Origin: Glebionis coronaria | Lineage: Eukaryota; Streptophyta; Magnoliopsida; Asterales; Asteraceae | Length of the DNA: 64,000 nucleotides | Assembly (NCBI GenBank): GCA_025667525.1 | Contig: CM046877.1 | Span: 264,713,706 to 264,777,705, forward strand | Direction of reading: 5' to 3' | Part shown: positions 41,594 through 54,899 of the stretch, one piece after another | Numbering within the stretch: position 1 is the stretch's first letter | How the letters are laid out: the number at the start of each line of letters is the position of its first letter | Notes under the pieces: model-generated | What the model saw: only the letters and a program-made list of their open reading frames with translations | Told to the model about the DNA's origin: nothing | Database searches by the model: none | Program-made: the position numbers and the translations under genes

Positions 41594-44500
41594 TTTAACA
41601 CCCCCAAATTTATACAACTCAGTTCAGCGGAAGACTAGTTGGTGTTACGGGATAGCACATTACTCACATCATAGACAACGCTTAAAAATCGCGTCGTTTA
41701 ATAATAAATTATTTCCATTCATAAACATCAAAGTTACATAGGTCCCAAGTCATTACATTTCATACAAAAGTTTTACAAAGTGTTTGAATGGAAAAATATT
41801 GTTTAAGTGCGGGCCATGAATTCTTGTCGTCTTCCCGAGAATTACCTTCAAGTACCTGAGATAAAACATGTTAAAAGAAAAGGTCAGCGATAACACCGAG
41901 TGAATTCATAGAGTTTAATAAATTCCATCAATATAATATCAGTATAAAAGTATTACTGAAAATCATTTTGTACAAATCGTTTTGATAGGCCATGAAACAG
42001 CCAAAATCATTTTATACAAATCCTTATCGAAAATCATAATATAGGCATTTGCCGTAAAAATCATAATACGAGCCAATGTCGTAAAAACATCATACAATAC
42101 GTCTTATGACGTTGTATAAAATCGAATAAAAACCGTTATATGAATATGGTTATGAAAACCAAAATACAAACATAATATCAATAGTATGACCCAGTATTGC
42201 TAGTCAGGCAATACATCGTAATTCGGAGCGTCCAGTAATATTTTGGTGATTTGGATTATTATAAGCCGCATGACATTGTTACCTTACTAAAACCAAAACG
42301 GGTAGCTAACCCGATACAAATTTTGCCCATCTAAAGTAGCGTGTCGTCACAAAGGTCACGCTATTGGAAATCTTCTCATACATAAATTCGCTTACCAATC
42401 AATGTGGCACGACGGGGATCAACCGTCAAGGCGCGAACTGGGGTGATCGTCCCCAAATAGTACTATTAAATGCATAAGCGTCTACCAAATCCCGGTAGTT
42501 CACAATTCATGCTAATGGGACTTTTAGTGACATAACCTAACTTTAATAATCCATTTAATTTCATCTATCGGGTCCTTTAATCATTTATCGGGTCATACAA
42601 TCGGGTCATTCAATCATTCGGGTCCAAAATCAATAAACAAACAATCAGGACAAATGGTGTCCTAATTTTATAAAAACTAACATGTTATCTCCCTCGCGGG
42701 TTTATAAAACATTTATAAAACATTTAAAAGAGTGCGAGGCTATGAACTCACGTTGATGTGGGAAGGCGCGTTATCGGCTATTCGGACGTACGGTACGTGC
42801 TTCAATCACGGAAACCTAGACAAATAATAATCGGTCTTAGACGTTTGTCCAATGACTTTATAAAAATAACATCTAGGTATACATATGATGATTATATATA
42901 TATGATGATCAAGTGGGTTTACATATTCTCGTTTACTCCTTTTAGTGTTATATGTCGATAACTTTTATACTAGTTTACTAGTTTTACCCGTTTACGTGTC
43001 TTAAGCCCAATAAGCTTATTATAAGTTATTTAACTTATTTTAATCCATTTTGTACCTATATTATCAGTATGTATACTTTCCAAGTTGGGCCTAAATGGGT
43101 TAAGCCCAATAGATTCTTTTTACAAGTTTTTATCCTACTTAGTCCATTTATTAGTCCAATATGTTTATTTAACTTGTTAATGTCCGTATGCCCTATAGTT
43201 CGGGTTTTATCGGTTTTTACTTGTTATACATGTCTATATATCAGTATGTAAGTTTTATAAAGTTTTCATTAGACGGGTCCAACCATCTAAGTTTTATTTA
43301 ACAAAAACGTTAATTTTACGGCAATAGCCGAAAAAGTCGTAAAAAGCATGTTTATAGTTTTATAACTTATAAAACTTAACAAGTTTCCATTTCCATCATT
43401 TATACACTTATTACACCTTTTATATATTTATATAAATAAGTTTTATAAGTTAGTGGGTTTTTATTTACATTTTATATATTAAAATGTGAGTGCTTATATA
43501 ATAGTATTATTCTTTAATTTCCAAAAATCTGATTTTTAACTTCATCTTTACCAAAACTGCCATATCTTGAGTTCTATATGGAGATAGAAGCTCAAATGTT
43601 AATCACATAAACTACATGATATATGCTACAATTAACTCTTCTATAGCTACTGTTGAATCATCTTATAAATATTTTCTAAAAATCGTCCAAAACAGTAACT
43701 TCAGATTTATACCCTAAACTTGTTTTGATCATATCTCACTCATTATTTTGATTCCATTGCATGGCCAACTCTCACATGTGTACAAGACATTTAGCTTACT
43801 GTAAATGGATTCTATTTCATCATATTATCAGTTTACCACTTGGTTCTTTACTGTTTTATACAGCCATGCAAATTAATCAAGATTTTAACCTTGTTTCATA
43901 TGGTTTTTCACCTTTTTATCCATGATTATCAACAACAAATCCCCACATAACATTTTTATCATCATATAATCATCATAAATATATACAATAGGAAATAAAA
44001 TACAAGTTTACATAATCAAAATAATAAGAAGTTGAGGAGGACAATCTTTATACCACCAACTTGATGTAGGTTATGATTTTGACATGGTTTTTGATGGAGA
44101 AGCATGTGAATAACCATGACCATCTTCAAGACCACCCATCTACATGAACACATTGATGTAAATCAGCCCTTGACTCCTTTTAAAACTCCTTGCTAGTTGT
44201 TAGAATCACCTCCAATCAACAAGTCTTCAATAGGTTTCAATCTTATGCAAGTTAAACATAAGATTTATGGTAGAAAATTTGATGATCATTGTGGTGGTGG
44301 TGGTAGTATGGACGGCACAAGGAGAGAGTAGAGAGGAAATGGAGAGTGGTTTTGCATGTTGAATGAGCTAGTTTGTGAAGGTTTGCTTGTTTTGGTGTAC
44401 ACTTAGCTTACACATTAAGCTTAAGTGACATGTGTAATGTTTAGCTAGAAACTTGCCACCAACTTGTGAGGTGGTGTTGTTATAGCCGGTTTTGATGAGT

Positions 44501-45036
44501 GGGGTGGGACAAGTGTCCCACTTGTCTCATCCCATTTAGTTACGGGTACTCCTCGATTCTAGTTTCCTTGATTTGCGTGCCCTCGGGTCGTTTTACGAAA
44601 AACGTTTTTATAAATTATGAATCGACGTCACAAAATGAATCCAATAAAAATTGTTTCATCAAAAACGGAGTTTGAAAACGTAAATACGTAATCCTAAGGT
44701 TTCTGGTTTAGTCGTAAAGGACGTTAAAATAAAATCATAAGTCCTAATCTCTTCTCGTAAATTTGTGAGTTTATGAACCAACACAAATTTAAAACTCCAA
44801 AATAATATTCTCAGATAAATTTATTTTCTGAAATGTCGGACTGTCGCCAAAGACGGTGTACGTAAACGTAAGCACGTAACGTTGAATCCTCCGGTTTAGA
44901 CGTAGTCGATGCTACTCCAAGACGTAAATCCAAATTTCTTCCCAAAAATAAGTGAGTTCATATTGTATCATTAAAATAATATTTTCAAATAATATTTGAG
45001 AATAAAATATCAATCGTAAATTGACGGATTGTCACA
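41594..45036 (-). repeat. 3' LTR of element F (left on + strand)
   Basis: This 3443-bp LTR runs from TTTAACACCCCC to GATTGTCACA on the + strand. Ends of this type are usual in Tekay/Del-like chromoviruses. It is non-coding; short frames such as 42758-42961 recur in the other LTR only because the LTRs are copies. Confidence 0.93.
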
Positions 45037-45054
45037 GCATTTACCCCTAAACAG
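45037..45054 (-). promoter_or_regulatory. Polypurine tract of element F
   Basis: In element sense CTGTTTAGGGGTAAATGC abuts the LTR start TGTGACAAT. A 17-bp identical copy lies internally at 46917-46933. Confidence 0.75.
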
Positions 45055-46040
45055 GATCTTTGTCCTCAAAGATCATCTTACTACTCGCTTCTTATAGAGT
45101 TAAAGCCATGTGGGTATTTCTTCCACATTTGGTCTTTTCTCACAAGTGTATTATAATACGCGAGTTTCATCAAACATAACTACGGGAATAAGATCAGGCT
45201 AAATGTTGACTTACTTTCTCTATCCATGATGTTCACGGGTTTCTGATGAATGCAACTTTTCGCCGATCTAAGCTCTATTAAGAAGAATTCAGATTTTTAA
45301 CTTGATAGATATTCCATCAAGTTCGATATACGAAACATAATTCACGCAGTCCTTGAAGTCCTAGGGTAGATCCAGCTTGTATGCCTTTCAATCCCAACTT
45401 TTACATCATCTCAATGGTCCCATACAACGGGGACTTATATCCCATGATTTGTCAGATCATGTATTCATCTTTCCAAAGTTTAAAAATTTTGGCATAACTT
45501 CGCTACCCATTTGGCACTTCAAGATCTACATTTCACATTCACATAACCTCTTGCCTACTATCGGCAGTCAATAATCAAATCCTAATTTCACCAATCATTT
45601 CAGATCTCGCGGGTCGGGTGTTTTGCAAGGATAGGTTCGCCATCATAGGAAACCTTAAATCTAAAAGACATGTCCAACACACAATGGGTGTATGTCGGGT
45701 GTCTTCATCTCAACTCCAGCTTACAGATGCTCTAATTTCTAAATCTTAACAAGATTCGATCTCGATCCTAACATGATGATTATCAATGATAATCTCTCCA
45801 AAGGAAAACGATTATATGGTCTATTACCAAAGGTCGATTATTCAAACATAAAACAGCACTTATATTACTTTGTATCGTTACTTTACCTCGTCCCTTCGAT
45901 TTGGGGTGGTATATAGTACTCTCATCAAGGTTCGTTCTCAATGATTTCTGAGCAAATCTCTAGAAATTCGATGCGAAGCGAGGATCTTGATATAGATGTT
46001 CGATACAGGCACACTATGTTTACATAACTCTTTTGCATTT

Positions 46041-47385
46041 ATCATTAACGGGAATGATATTAGCAGATTTGGTCAGTCTGTCGACGATGACCCAAATCGA
46101 ATCAAATTCAGATAATGACCTTTGCAATAGCTAAACGTTTACTAATGTATGAGGCGATGTCTGCCTTCATAATTTCCATCAGTACACTTCTTCAGACAAA
46201 GATACTTTTAGTCATGAATGACATAAATAGAATACTTATACTTACAAATTCCAACATAACTATATCTCACAATCTCCATATTTAGGCAACCAAAAGTGGC
46301 CTTTAAAACATTTAATGCTATCGGCTTCTCAATTCTTAATGGTTCATATTAGCCGCGAACCCCTTTTAGTATCTATATTATCCTTCTTACAAACATCGTT
46401 TATTTTTATATCGTTTTGCAATTTATTTTGCACCTTCATTATTAAGGAACATGTCCTAACTGGTTTCTTTATCTTTTATACATAATGCGTCGGTAATTAC
46501 GTTCACTTTCTCCTGATGAAATAAATATCACAACCGTATTTATTCAAAATTCTTTTAGTTTCAGTTTCGTCTCATCTATCATTTTTATCCGTTTTACTCA
46601 ATCCGTCGTCTAAGGCGTCGATAATTATCATAATTAATTAAATAATTATTAATTTTTATGAAGCGTAAAAGTTTTAAATTTCTAAGTTCGACCAATTATA
46701 TAAAATGTTCAAAAATAAATTTGAATTTAATTAACAAGATTTTTGGTTGATTTATCGAAAATAATTAATAAGATTCGTAAATGTTTGAAAAATCTTTGTT
46801 TATACTTTGGTCAAAATTTCTTTAGTTTGAAAAGCGTAAATTATTGTTTCAAATTTCAAGTCATGTTTTATATAGTTTCCTTAATTCCTCTTAAGTTGCC
46901 TAGAAGTATACACAATCATTTACCCCTAAACAGAAGTTTAGTTAAATGATTTATGTATAAGGGAATAATCCCTTTTAAAAATCCTTTGTTAAAGCATTCG
47001 TCAAAACATATTTCCATTTTCTTTTTGGTAAAATCCAAAGTCTTGAAAGGGCTCTTTAATTTTTTTGAAGAGTCTATATGCATACATCTTACCATTATTA
47101 ATCCAACGGTCATTTTATGTAAAGGATTAAGTCCTTAATCACGTGTTAATTATTCAAGGTTCAGGTTTTCATTGTTTAGCCAATTCAGGGCAATTTATAA
47201 CTAATTATTAACTCATTGTTATTCTTATAAGCAAATATATAGTCCTGAATGATCGCGAGCATGAATTTATCACATTTCAGCCTACACATGTGATTCACCA
47301 AATTTATGAATGCTACATGTGCATTGGTCAATCCAAACGACATCACATGGGACTCATAATGTTCGTTACAAGTACCGGATGTAGT
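46041..47385 (-). pseudogene. Degenerate Ty3 pol (RT and integrase remnants) of element F
   Basis: Two islands are readable on the minus strand. Near 47385-47225: NEHYESHVMSFGLTNAH followed by FINLVNHMC and DKFMLAIIQDYIFAYK, the RT palm region (normally an FxDD motif, here IQDY, so catalysis is lost). Near 46103-46041: DSIWVIVDRLTKSAN, the integrase core. Stops and shifts fill the rest of 45055-50362. The order RT then integrase marks Ty3/Gypsy. Gag and protease could not be read. Confidence 0.82.
46917..46933 (-). promoter_or_regulatory. Internal PPT copy (possible central polypurine tract) in F
   Basis: 17 bases identical to the terminal polypurine tract (45038-45054) lie between the RT and integrase remnants, where central PPTs sit in some retroelements and lentiviruses. 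It could also be a duplication relic. Confidence 0.4.
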
Positions 47386-50362
47386 GATTGGAATAAATAA
47401 TCTCTTTCGCAGATGCGAAGTTGATGATAACCATGCTATGGATCAAATTTGCTAGAACCTTGTAAATCATCGAACAAATCTTCCATTTCGAGTTATGGAT
47501 ATCGTTTTCGATTGTCAATTTACTCAGTCACAGTAATCTAATTTAAGGAAAGATAACACCATAGCTCTTCAGGATGACAGGCTTGGTATAATAAAATCTT
47601 TCTCCGACAACTTTCTCAGTTGTACGGTAATTCCTTTAATTTAGATGGTGCTGACGTACAGTGCACAAGCCACGAGTGCAACACCGGAAATAAAATCAAT
47701 ACCAAATTCAATCTTGCCTTAATGGCAAAAGTCCAAGTGATTCACCAACAAATACTTCCTAAAGTTTCAGATAAGATAAATATCTTTTAATACATTCATA
47801 TTAGGTTCTTTCTAGATTATAATATCTATGACTAATTTACAACCAATCACAGTATAATCTCAAGTCTAAATGCAGGATATGGTCATCCGTCAAGAATTAT
47901 TTAGATCACTTTTGATATTCAACATCTTATCTTTTAGGGAATTCTACTTGAGTTCCCATCAATTAAGACAATGTCGTCATGTCATAATCAATCAATCCAT
48001 TCTACTGGCACTATCAACTTTCGAGTTTTTATTGCCGTCGATAAGATGTGAACTTCTCAAAAGACTACTAATAACTCATAATCCTTCACAAATTCAAGGA
48101 TATATGGAGACACAACTACCATATAAAGAGTAAGGTCAACGCATACTCTACGCGAGAGAATTTCAAATCAGATTCAGACGAAAACATTTAACGAATATGA
48201 ATATATCCCATGTTTTCATGATTCGAGTACGCATTCGAAAGCTCCTCGGATCGTTACCCAGGTCCTTCAAATGAAATCAAATCATAAGAAATGATAGGAA
48301 CGTCGATACATCCAGTCGGGTATCAACACTCGGTAATCAGATACTTTTCCTAAGAATCTCACTACGGGAGAACTGGACAAGAACGGAATATCAATTGTCA
48401 AATAAGACAAATTCCACAGATGAGTAAATTCGACTCAGAAGAATAGATGTTATAGGCACATATGTAGGTGTCCCTAACACTATGTCCCTATTTTTCACTT
48501 CTTGCAGATCTCATAAAATTTAATCTTTCACAATCTTCGAAGAAAATGTAGTGTTTATTCATTATTTTTATGGTGACTACTAATCAGTCTTGCATAGTCC
48601 ATTCCAAATTGTATGTAGGCTCGCAACTATATACAATTTCAAGATTAACGATGCAATACTCAGTTCGTCAAAATTTTATCATCATGTTTATAATAAAAAC
48701 ATTTTCATGCTTAACCCTTGAATAAGAATCAAAAATAAATTTACAAAGATTTCCTTTGTTATGAAAACAATTAAGTTTTCAAAAGCGTTTCTTAAACAAC
48801 TTTACTTTGATAACAATCACTTATAAATCTTACTTCGAATAATCCTTTTAGTGATGAAAATTCAATTTTTCTCAAGGTATACTGTTTTATCTTTATAAAA
48901 ACAATGAGTGATCTGCAGAAGAGTGATGAAAGCTTGTTCACCAAGAATTAACTACGATATGATAGGAAATGAGCTTAGCCAAGTAATCATGAGGTTCATG
49001 ATCTCGATGGCACTCAGGAAGAATGATTCACAACGTAACTCAATTCAAGATGAGTACTTGTTCAATGGTTGCATCACTAATGCGAGCATTAGGATGAAGC
49101 AATAAAGGATAGATAACATCGATACATGTAGAATTTAGCAATCAAAGGTAGTCTTTTCATTAATCACAAACAAGTCAAATTGTACCGTAACACATTACGT
49201 GTTACTATGTCATACAATTCTCAGAACTCATCCTACCAACTGATGTCACAGTTAAGTTAGGGATTATTTTTAAAAGATACCACAATGAATACTAATCTAC
49301 AAGAGTCATTAGGTGTTCCACATGTCCCAGAAGATCCATCGGTCTCAATTCAGAAGAAGATTTCTTCAATTTATTTCTTGGACACTGGGCATCCTCGTTA
49401 GTGGACAATGGCCTAGGAACAACCCTTAACACAATCTAACAATCATTTAAAACCTCATAATTCAATCAAAGGACTTAACGACTTCCTCTTATCAATCTTA
49501 TATTCCATATAGGTTAACTTTCACTTTATTCAAGTTTTAACCAATTTTTATACTCAATTCAATATCCTACCTCATATTCCAATACTTACAACCTTATTCT
49601 TCGGCCTTGTAAAGGCAATACAATCTCAATATAAATCAACACTTAATTTCCAATCATATTAGTTCTTACAACAACAATTATCAACTGAGTCATTAATATG
49701 AAATGACTTGATCATTCAACTAGACTTCTCGGAAAGGTATTAGTGGCATGAGGCTTTTGGGTAATGGTTCCAATTACAGCCTCAAGTGCGACATTCACCC
49801 TTTCGATTTTAATTTAAGAATTGGATGACAACGAATCAGATGACATCTTTCTAGGTGGTAACGTTTTGTCAAACTCCACTCTATAAGGAAAGATCGTCAT
49901 GACATCGATATCGGATTTAATCTCGCCAATTCTTTTTCAATATCACAGTCAACTAATATCTACACTTCTACGAATATCAACCATTTGTTGGGATCATAGA
50001 TATCCACAACTTGGTTTAGATCTAGGATAGCTAGAATTCCTACGAGAATAGCTTCGATTAATTTACTAGGGAATTTAGGGTACATTGTGACAATCTACGT
50101 CGTATAAATACCTCGTATAAAAATCAAAATAATCATCAAACAATCATGTAATCAATTTACATCAAATATATATATATAATCCAAGTATATATATATTAAA
50201 ATAACACTTCTCAGTCTTGGCCTTGTCGGTAACTCGGGAATTCTTCGGCACCGTTATAGTCAAAAGATTTTTAGACATTTTTAGAAAAATGTTTTTAGTT
50301 AAAAATTTTGAAATGTTTTATTCAAAACCTTGGTTTTAAAAATCTTTCGTTCTCTATAACGA
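47386..50362 (-). other. 5' interior of element F, unreadable
   Basis: About 3 kb where gag and protease should lie. It is AT-rich, with no frame beyond about 90 codons and no motif I can name. Confidence 0.6.
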
Positions 50363-50376
50363 GAGCTCTGGTACCA
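50363..50376 (-). promoter_or_regulatory. Primer-binding site of element F (Met-type tRNA)
   Basis: In element sense TGGTACCAGAGCTC lies 3 bp inside the 5' LTR; similar to the initiator tRNA-Met complement with one change in the first 12 bases. Confidence 0.75.
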
Positions 50377-50379
50377 AAC

Positions 50380-53300
50380 TTTAACACCCCCAAATTTATA
50401 CAACTCAGTTCAGCGGAAGACTAGTTGGTGTTACGGGATAGCACATTACTCACATCATAGACAACGCTTAAAAATCGCGTCGTTTAATAATAAATTATTT
50501 CCATTCATAAACATCAAAGTTACATAGGTCCCAAGTCATTACATTTCATACAAAAGTTTTACAAAGTGTTTGAATGGAAAAATATTGTTTAAGTGCGGGC
50601 CATGAATTCTTGTCGTCTTCCCGAGAATTACCTTCAAGTACCTGAGATAAAACATGTTAAAAGAAAAGGTCAGCGATAACGCCGAGTGAATTCATAGAGT
50701 TTAATAAATTCCATCAATATAATATCAGTATAAAAGTATTACTGAAAATCATTTTGTACAAATCGTTTTGATAGGCCATGAAACAGCCAAAATCATTTTA
50801 TACAAATCCTTATCGAAAATCATAATATATGCATTTGCCGTAAAAATCATAATACGAGCCAATGTCGTAAAAACATCATACAATACGTCTTATGACATTG
50901 TATAAAATCGAATAAAAACCGTTATATGAATATGGTTATGAAAACCAAAATACAAACATAATATCAATAGTATGACCCAGTATTGCTAGTCAGGCAATAC
51001 ATCGTAATTCGGAGCGTCCAGTAATATTTTGGTGATTTGGATTATTATAAGCCGCATGACATTGTTACCTTACTAAAACCAAAACGGGTAGCTAACCCGA
51101 TACAAATTTTGCCCATCTAAAGTAGCGTGTGGTCACAAAGGTCACGCTATTGGAAATCTTCTCATACATAAATTCGCTTACCAATCAATGTGGCACGACG
51201 GGGATCAACCGTCAAGGCGCGAACTGGGGTGATCGTCCCCAAATAGTACTATTAAATGCATAAGCGTCTACCAAATCCCGGTAGTTCACAATTCATGCTA
51301 ATGGGACTTTTAGTGACATAACCTAACTTTAATAATCCATTTAATTTCATCTATCGGGTCCTTTAATCATTTATCGGGTCATACAATCGGGTCATTCAAT
51401 CATTCGGGTCCAAAATCAATAAACAAACAATCAGGACAAATGGTGTCCTAATTTTATAAAAACTAACATGTTATCTCCCTCGCGGGTTTATAAAACATTT
51501 ATAAAACATTTAAAAGAGTGCGAGGCTATGAACTCACGTTGATGTGGGAAGGCGGGTTATCGGCAATTCGGACGTACGGTACGTGCTTCAATCACGGAAA
51601 CCTAGACAAATAATAATCGGTCTTAGACGTTTGTCCAATGACTTTATAAAAATAACATCTAGGTATACATATGATGATTATATATATATGATGATCAAGT
51701 GGGTTTACATATTCTCGTTTACTCCTTTTAGTGTTATATGTCGATAACTTTTATACTAGTTTACTAGTTTTACCCGTTTACGTGTCTTAAGCCCAATAAG
51801 CTTATTATAAGTTATTTAACTTATTTTAATCCATTTTGTACCTATATTATCAGTATGTATACTTTCCAAGTTGGGCCTAAATGGGTTAAGCCCAATAGAT
51901 TCTTTTTACAAGTTTTTATCCTACTTAGTCCATTTATTAGTCCAATATGTTTATTTAACTTGTTAATGTCCGTATGCCCTATAGTTCGGGTTTTATCGGT
52001 TTTTACTTGTTATACATGTATATATATCAGTATGTAAGTTTTATAAAGTTTTCATTAGACGGGTCCAACCATCTAAGTTTTATTTAACAAAAACGTTAAT
52101 TTTACGGCAATAGCCGAAAAAGTCGTAAAAAGCATGTTTATAGTTTTATAACTTATAAAACTTAACAAGTTTCCATTTCCATCATTTATACACTTATTAC
52201 ACCTTTTATATATTTATATAAATAAGTTTTATAAGTTAGTGGGTTTTTATATACATTTTATATATTAAAATGTGAGTGCTTATAAAATAGTATTATTCTT
52301 TAATTTCCAAAAATCTGATTTTTAACTTCATCTTTACCAAAACTGCCATATCTTGAGTTCTATATGGAGATAGAAGCTAAAATTTTTATCACATAAACTA
52401 CATGATATATGCTACAATTAACTCTACTATATCTACTGTTGAATCATCTTCTAAATATTTTCTAAAAATCGTCCAAAACAGTAACTTCAGATTTATACCC
52501 TAAACTTGTTTTGATCATATCTCACTCATTATTTTGATTCCATTGCATGGCCAACTCTCACATGTGTACAAGACATTTAGCTTACTGTAAATGGATTCTA
52601 TTTCATCATATTATCAGTTTACCACTTGGTTCTTTACTGTTTTATACAGCCATGCAAATTAATCAAGATTTTAACCTTGTTTCATATGGTTTTTCACCTT
52701 TTTATCCATGATTATCAACAACAAATCCCCACATAACATTTTTATCATCATATAATCATCATAAATATATACAATAGGAAATAAAATACAAGTTTACATA
52801 ATCAAAATAATAAGAAGTTGAGGAGGACAATCTTTATACCACCAACTTGATGTAGGTTATGATTTTGACATGGTTTTTGATGGAGAAGCATGTGAATAAC
52901 CATGACCATCTTCAAGACCACCCATCTACATGAACACCTTGATGTAAATCAGCCCTTGACTCCTTTTAAAACTCCTTGCTAGTTGTTAGAATCACCTCCA
53001 ATCAACAAGTCTTCAATAGGTTTCAATCTTATGCAAGTTAAACATAAGATTTATGGTAGAAAATTTGATGATCATTATGGTGGTGGTGGTAGTATGGACG
53101 GCACAAGGAGAGAGTAGAGAGGAAATGGAGAGTGGTTTTGCATGTTGAATGAGCTAGTTTGTGAAGGTTTGCTTGTTTTGGTGTACACTTAGCTTACACA
53201 TTAAGCTTAAGTGACATGTGTAATGTTTAGCTAGAAACTTGCCACCAACTTGTGAGGTGGTGTTGTTATAGCCGGTTTTGATGAGTGGGGTGGGACAAGT

Positions 53301-53822
53301 GTCCCACTTGTCTCATCCCATTTAGTTACGGGTACTCCTCGATTCTAGTTTCCTCGATTTGCGTGCCCTCGGGTCGTTTTACGAAAAACGTTTTTATAAA
53401 TTATGAATCGACGTCACAAAATGAATCCAATAAAAATTGTTTCATCAAAAACGGAGTTTGAAAACGTAAATACGTAATCCTAAGGTTTCCGGTTTAGTCG
53501 TAAAGGACGTTAAAATAAAATCATAAGTCCTAATCTCTTCTCGTAAATTTGTGAGTTTATGAACCAACACAAATTTAAAACTCCAAAATAATATTCTCAG
53601 ATAAATTTATTTTCTGAAATGTCGGACTGTCGCCAAAGACGGTGTACGTAAACGTAAGCACGTAACGTTGAATCCTCCGGTTTAGACGTAGTCGATGCTA
53701 CTCCAAGACGTAAATCCAAATTTCTTCCCAAAAATAAGTGAGTTCATATTGTATCATTAAAATAATATTTTCAAATAATATTTGAGAATAAAATATCAAT
53801 CGTAAATTGACGGATTGTCACA
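50380..53822 (-). repeat. 5' LTR of element F (right on + strand)
   Basis: The same 3443-bp length as the left LTR, with about 18 scattered substitutions and a small cluster near 52380-52455. It is followed by TSD CCGAT (53823-53827). Confidence 0.93.
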
Positions 53823-53827
53823 CCGAT

Positions 53828-54583
53828 CGAAGGTCCTTTTGAGTCCGATCGTAAGTCTGATCGTGAGTCCGATCGTAAGTCGAGTCGAGAGTCTGATGGA
53901 AGGTCTTTTTGAGTCCGATCGTAAGTCCTTTTGAGTTCGATCGTAAGTCCTTTTGAGTCCGATCGAAGATCCTTTTGAGTCTGATCGTAAGTCCGATCGT
54001 GAGTCCGATCGTAGTCCCGATCGTAGTCCCAATCACAGTGACACGATCCAAGTCACACGATCGCAGGTCACGATGGCATGTCACGATCGCAGGTCACGAT
54101 CGTAACTTAGATCGAAACAAAGATCGTAAAATGGCAATCGGAATACTCGATCGCAAGTAGAACCCTAAGGTTATGCGATCGCAATATTCCGATCGGAGTA
54201 TGATAAACCCTTGCAAACAGATCATAATATGGAATAATGCTAGCTAATGGAATATCAAACTATTATACCTGTTTGGACAAATTATGATAGAGACAAATAT
54301 GGAACACAATATACTCAAAAGTTGATAGAAAAAAAATGGACAAAAGTTGACAAAACGTTTGATTAAGATAAAAATATTATAAAAAATTGATAAAGGAATT
54401 TGATGATGAAAAGAATTGAAAAGGAATTTGAGAAATAGATAGATAAAAAGATGAAACGAATGATGATAAAACAAAACTGATAATCAGAAAGACGTAACAC
54501 CAAAAGTAAAGAAATAGTGAAAGAGGAAAAACTTTACCACCAAATCAAAAGATAAAAACACATTAATCCGAAGAATCAACCAT
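53828..54583 (-). other. 5' leader of element B, part 3, with a CCGATCG array
   Basis: 53828-54060 repeats GAGTCCGATCGTAAGTC-like units every 16-28 bp. 54060-54220 has further GATCG words, including GCGATCGC and ATTCCGATCGG. 54220-54583 is AT-rich without a gene. In element sense the repeated word is CGATCGGA. F inserted inside this array. Confidence 0.85.
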
Positions 54584-54595
54584 GCTCTGATACCA
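54584..54595 (-). promoter_or_regulatory. Primer-binding site of element B (initiator tRNA-Met)
   Basis: In element sense TGGTATCAGAGC lies 2 bp inside the 5' LTR, identical to the site of C. Confidence 0.92.
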
Positions 54596-54597
54596 AT

Positions 54598-54899
54598 TGA
54601 AGGATCTTGTTTTTCTAAGGATTAGGCATTGTTGGATTATCTATTGATATGGATGAGGAATGGAGGAACTTAGAGAGAGAAAAAAGAGAGAGAAAGGAGA
54701 GGAAGATGAAAAGAAAGATGAAAATATGATTATGTGTTCAACGACCCCTCCTAACATGCTAGGAGGGGGGTTTATATAGCCCACCCTACATGTGGGCTAT
54801 ATGGGCTATACCTTAATACATTAGATCACGGGCCCAATACTTGTATCTATATTTGGAGTGACCGATCCTTTCTAAATAAGTAAAAACGTATTTCCAACA
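54598..54899 (-). repeat. 5' LTR of element B (right on + strand)
   Basis: 302 bp; about four substitutions from 3163-3464. TATA box at + 54771-54778. It is followed by TSD AAGTC (54900-54904), after which element A resumes. Confidence 0.95.

Larger units (their letters stand above)
41594..53822 (-). mobile_element. Element F: Ty3 chromovirus-like element with large LTRs and decayed interior
   Basis: F is 12,229 bp with two 3443-bp LTRs (sense start TGTGACAATCCG, sense end GGGGGTGTTAAA), TSD CCGAT at 41589-41593 and 53823-53827, a Met-type primer site and a polypurine tract on the minus strand. The interior (45037-50379) keeps readable pieces of RT and integrase in Ty3 order but no frame over about 90 codons. 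The LTRs differ at only about 18 sites by eye, so a defective copy seems to have transposed recently. Confidence 0.9.
3163..54899 (-). mobile_element. Element B: non-autonomous Ty1/Copia element, hosting C, D and F
   Basis: B has 302-bp LTRs at both ends, a 5-bp TSD, a primer site complementary to initiator tRNA-Met beside the right LTR and a polypurine tract beside the left LTR, so it lies on the minus strand. Removing guests C, D (with E) and F and their duplicated target bases leaves about 9.0 kb: leader, one 690-codon frame, and a roughly 4.1-kb structured 3' region. It has no protease, integrase, RT or RNase H. The LTRs differ at about 4 of 302 positions by eye. Its 3' region and central protein are related to those of Copia C and G, so a related autonomous element could supply enzymes. 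Confidence 0.93.

Noticed and set aside
42758..43251. Small frames repeated at 42758/51544 and 43069/51855
   Set aside because: They recur only because the two LTRs of F are copies; no family motif, not positioned as an ORF of the element.
53796..54084. Arg/Asp/Ser-rich repeated frames on the minus strand
   Set aside because: Translations of the CCGATCG array in B's leader, open in two frames; no coding support.
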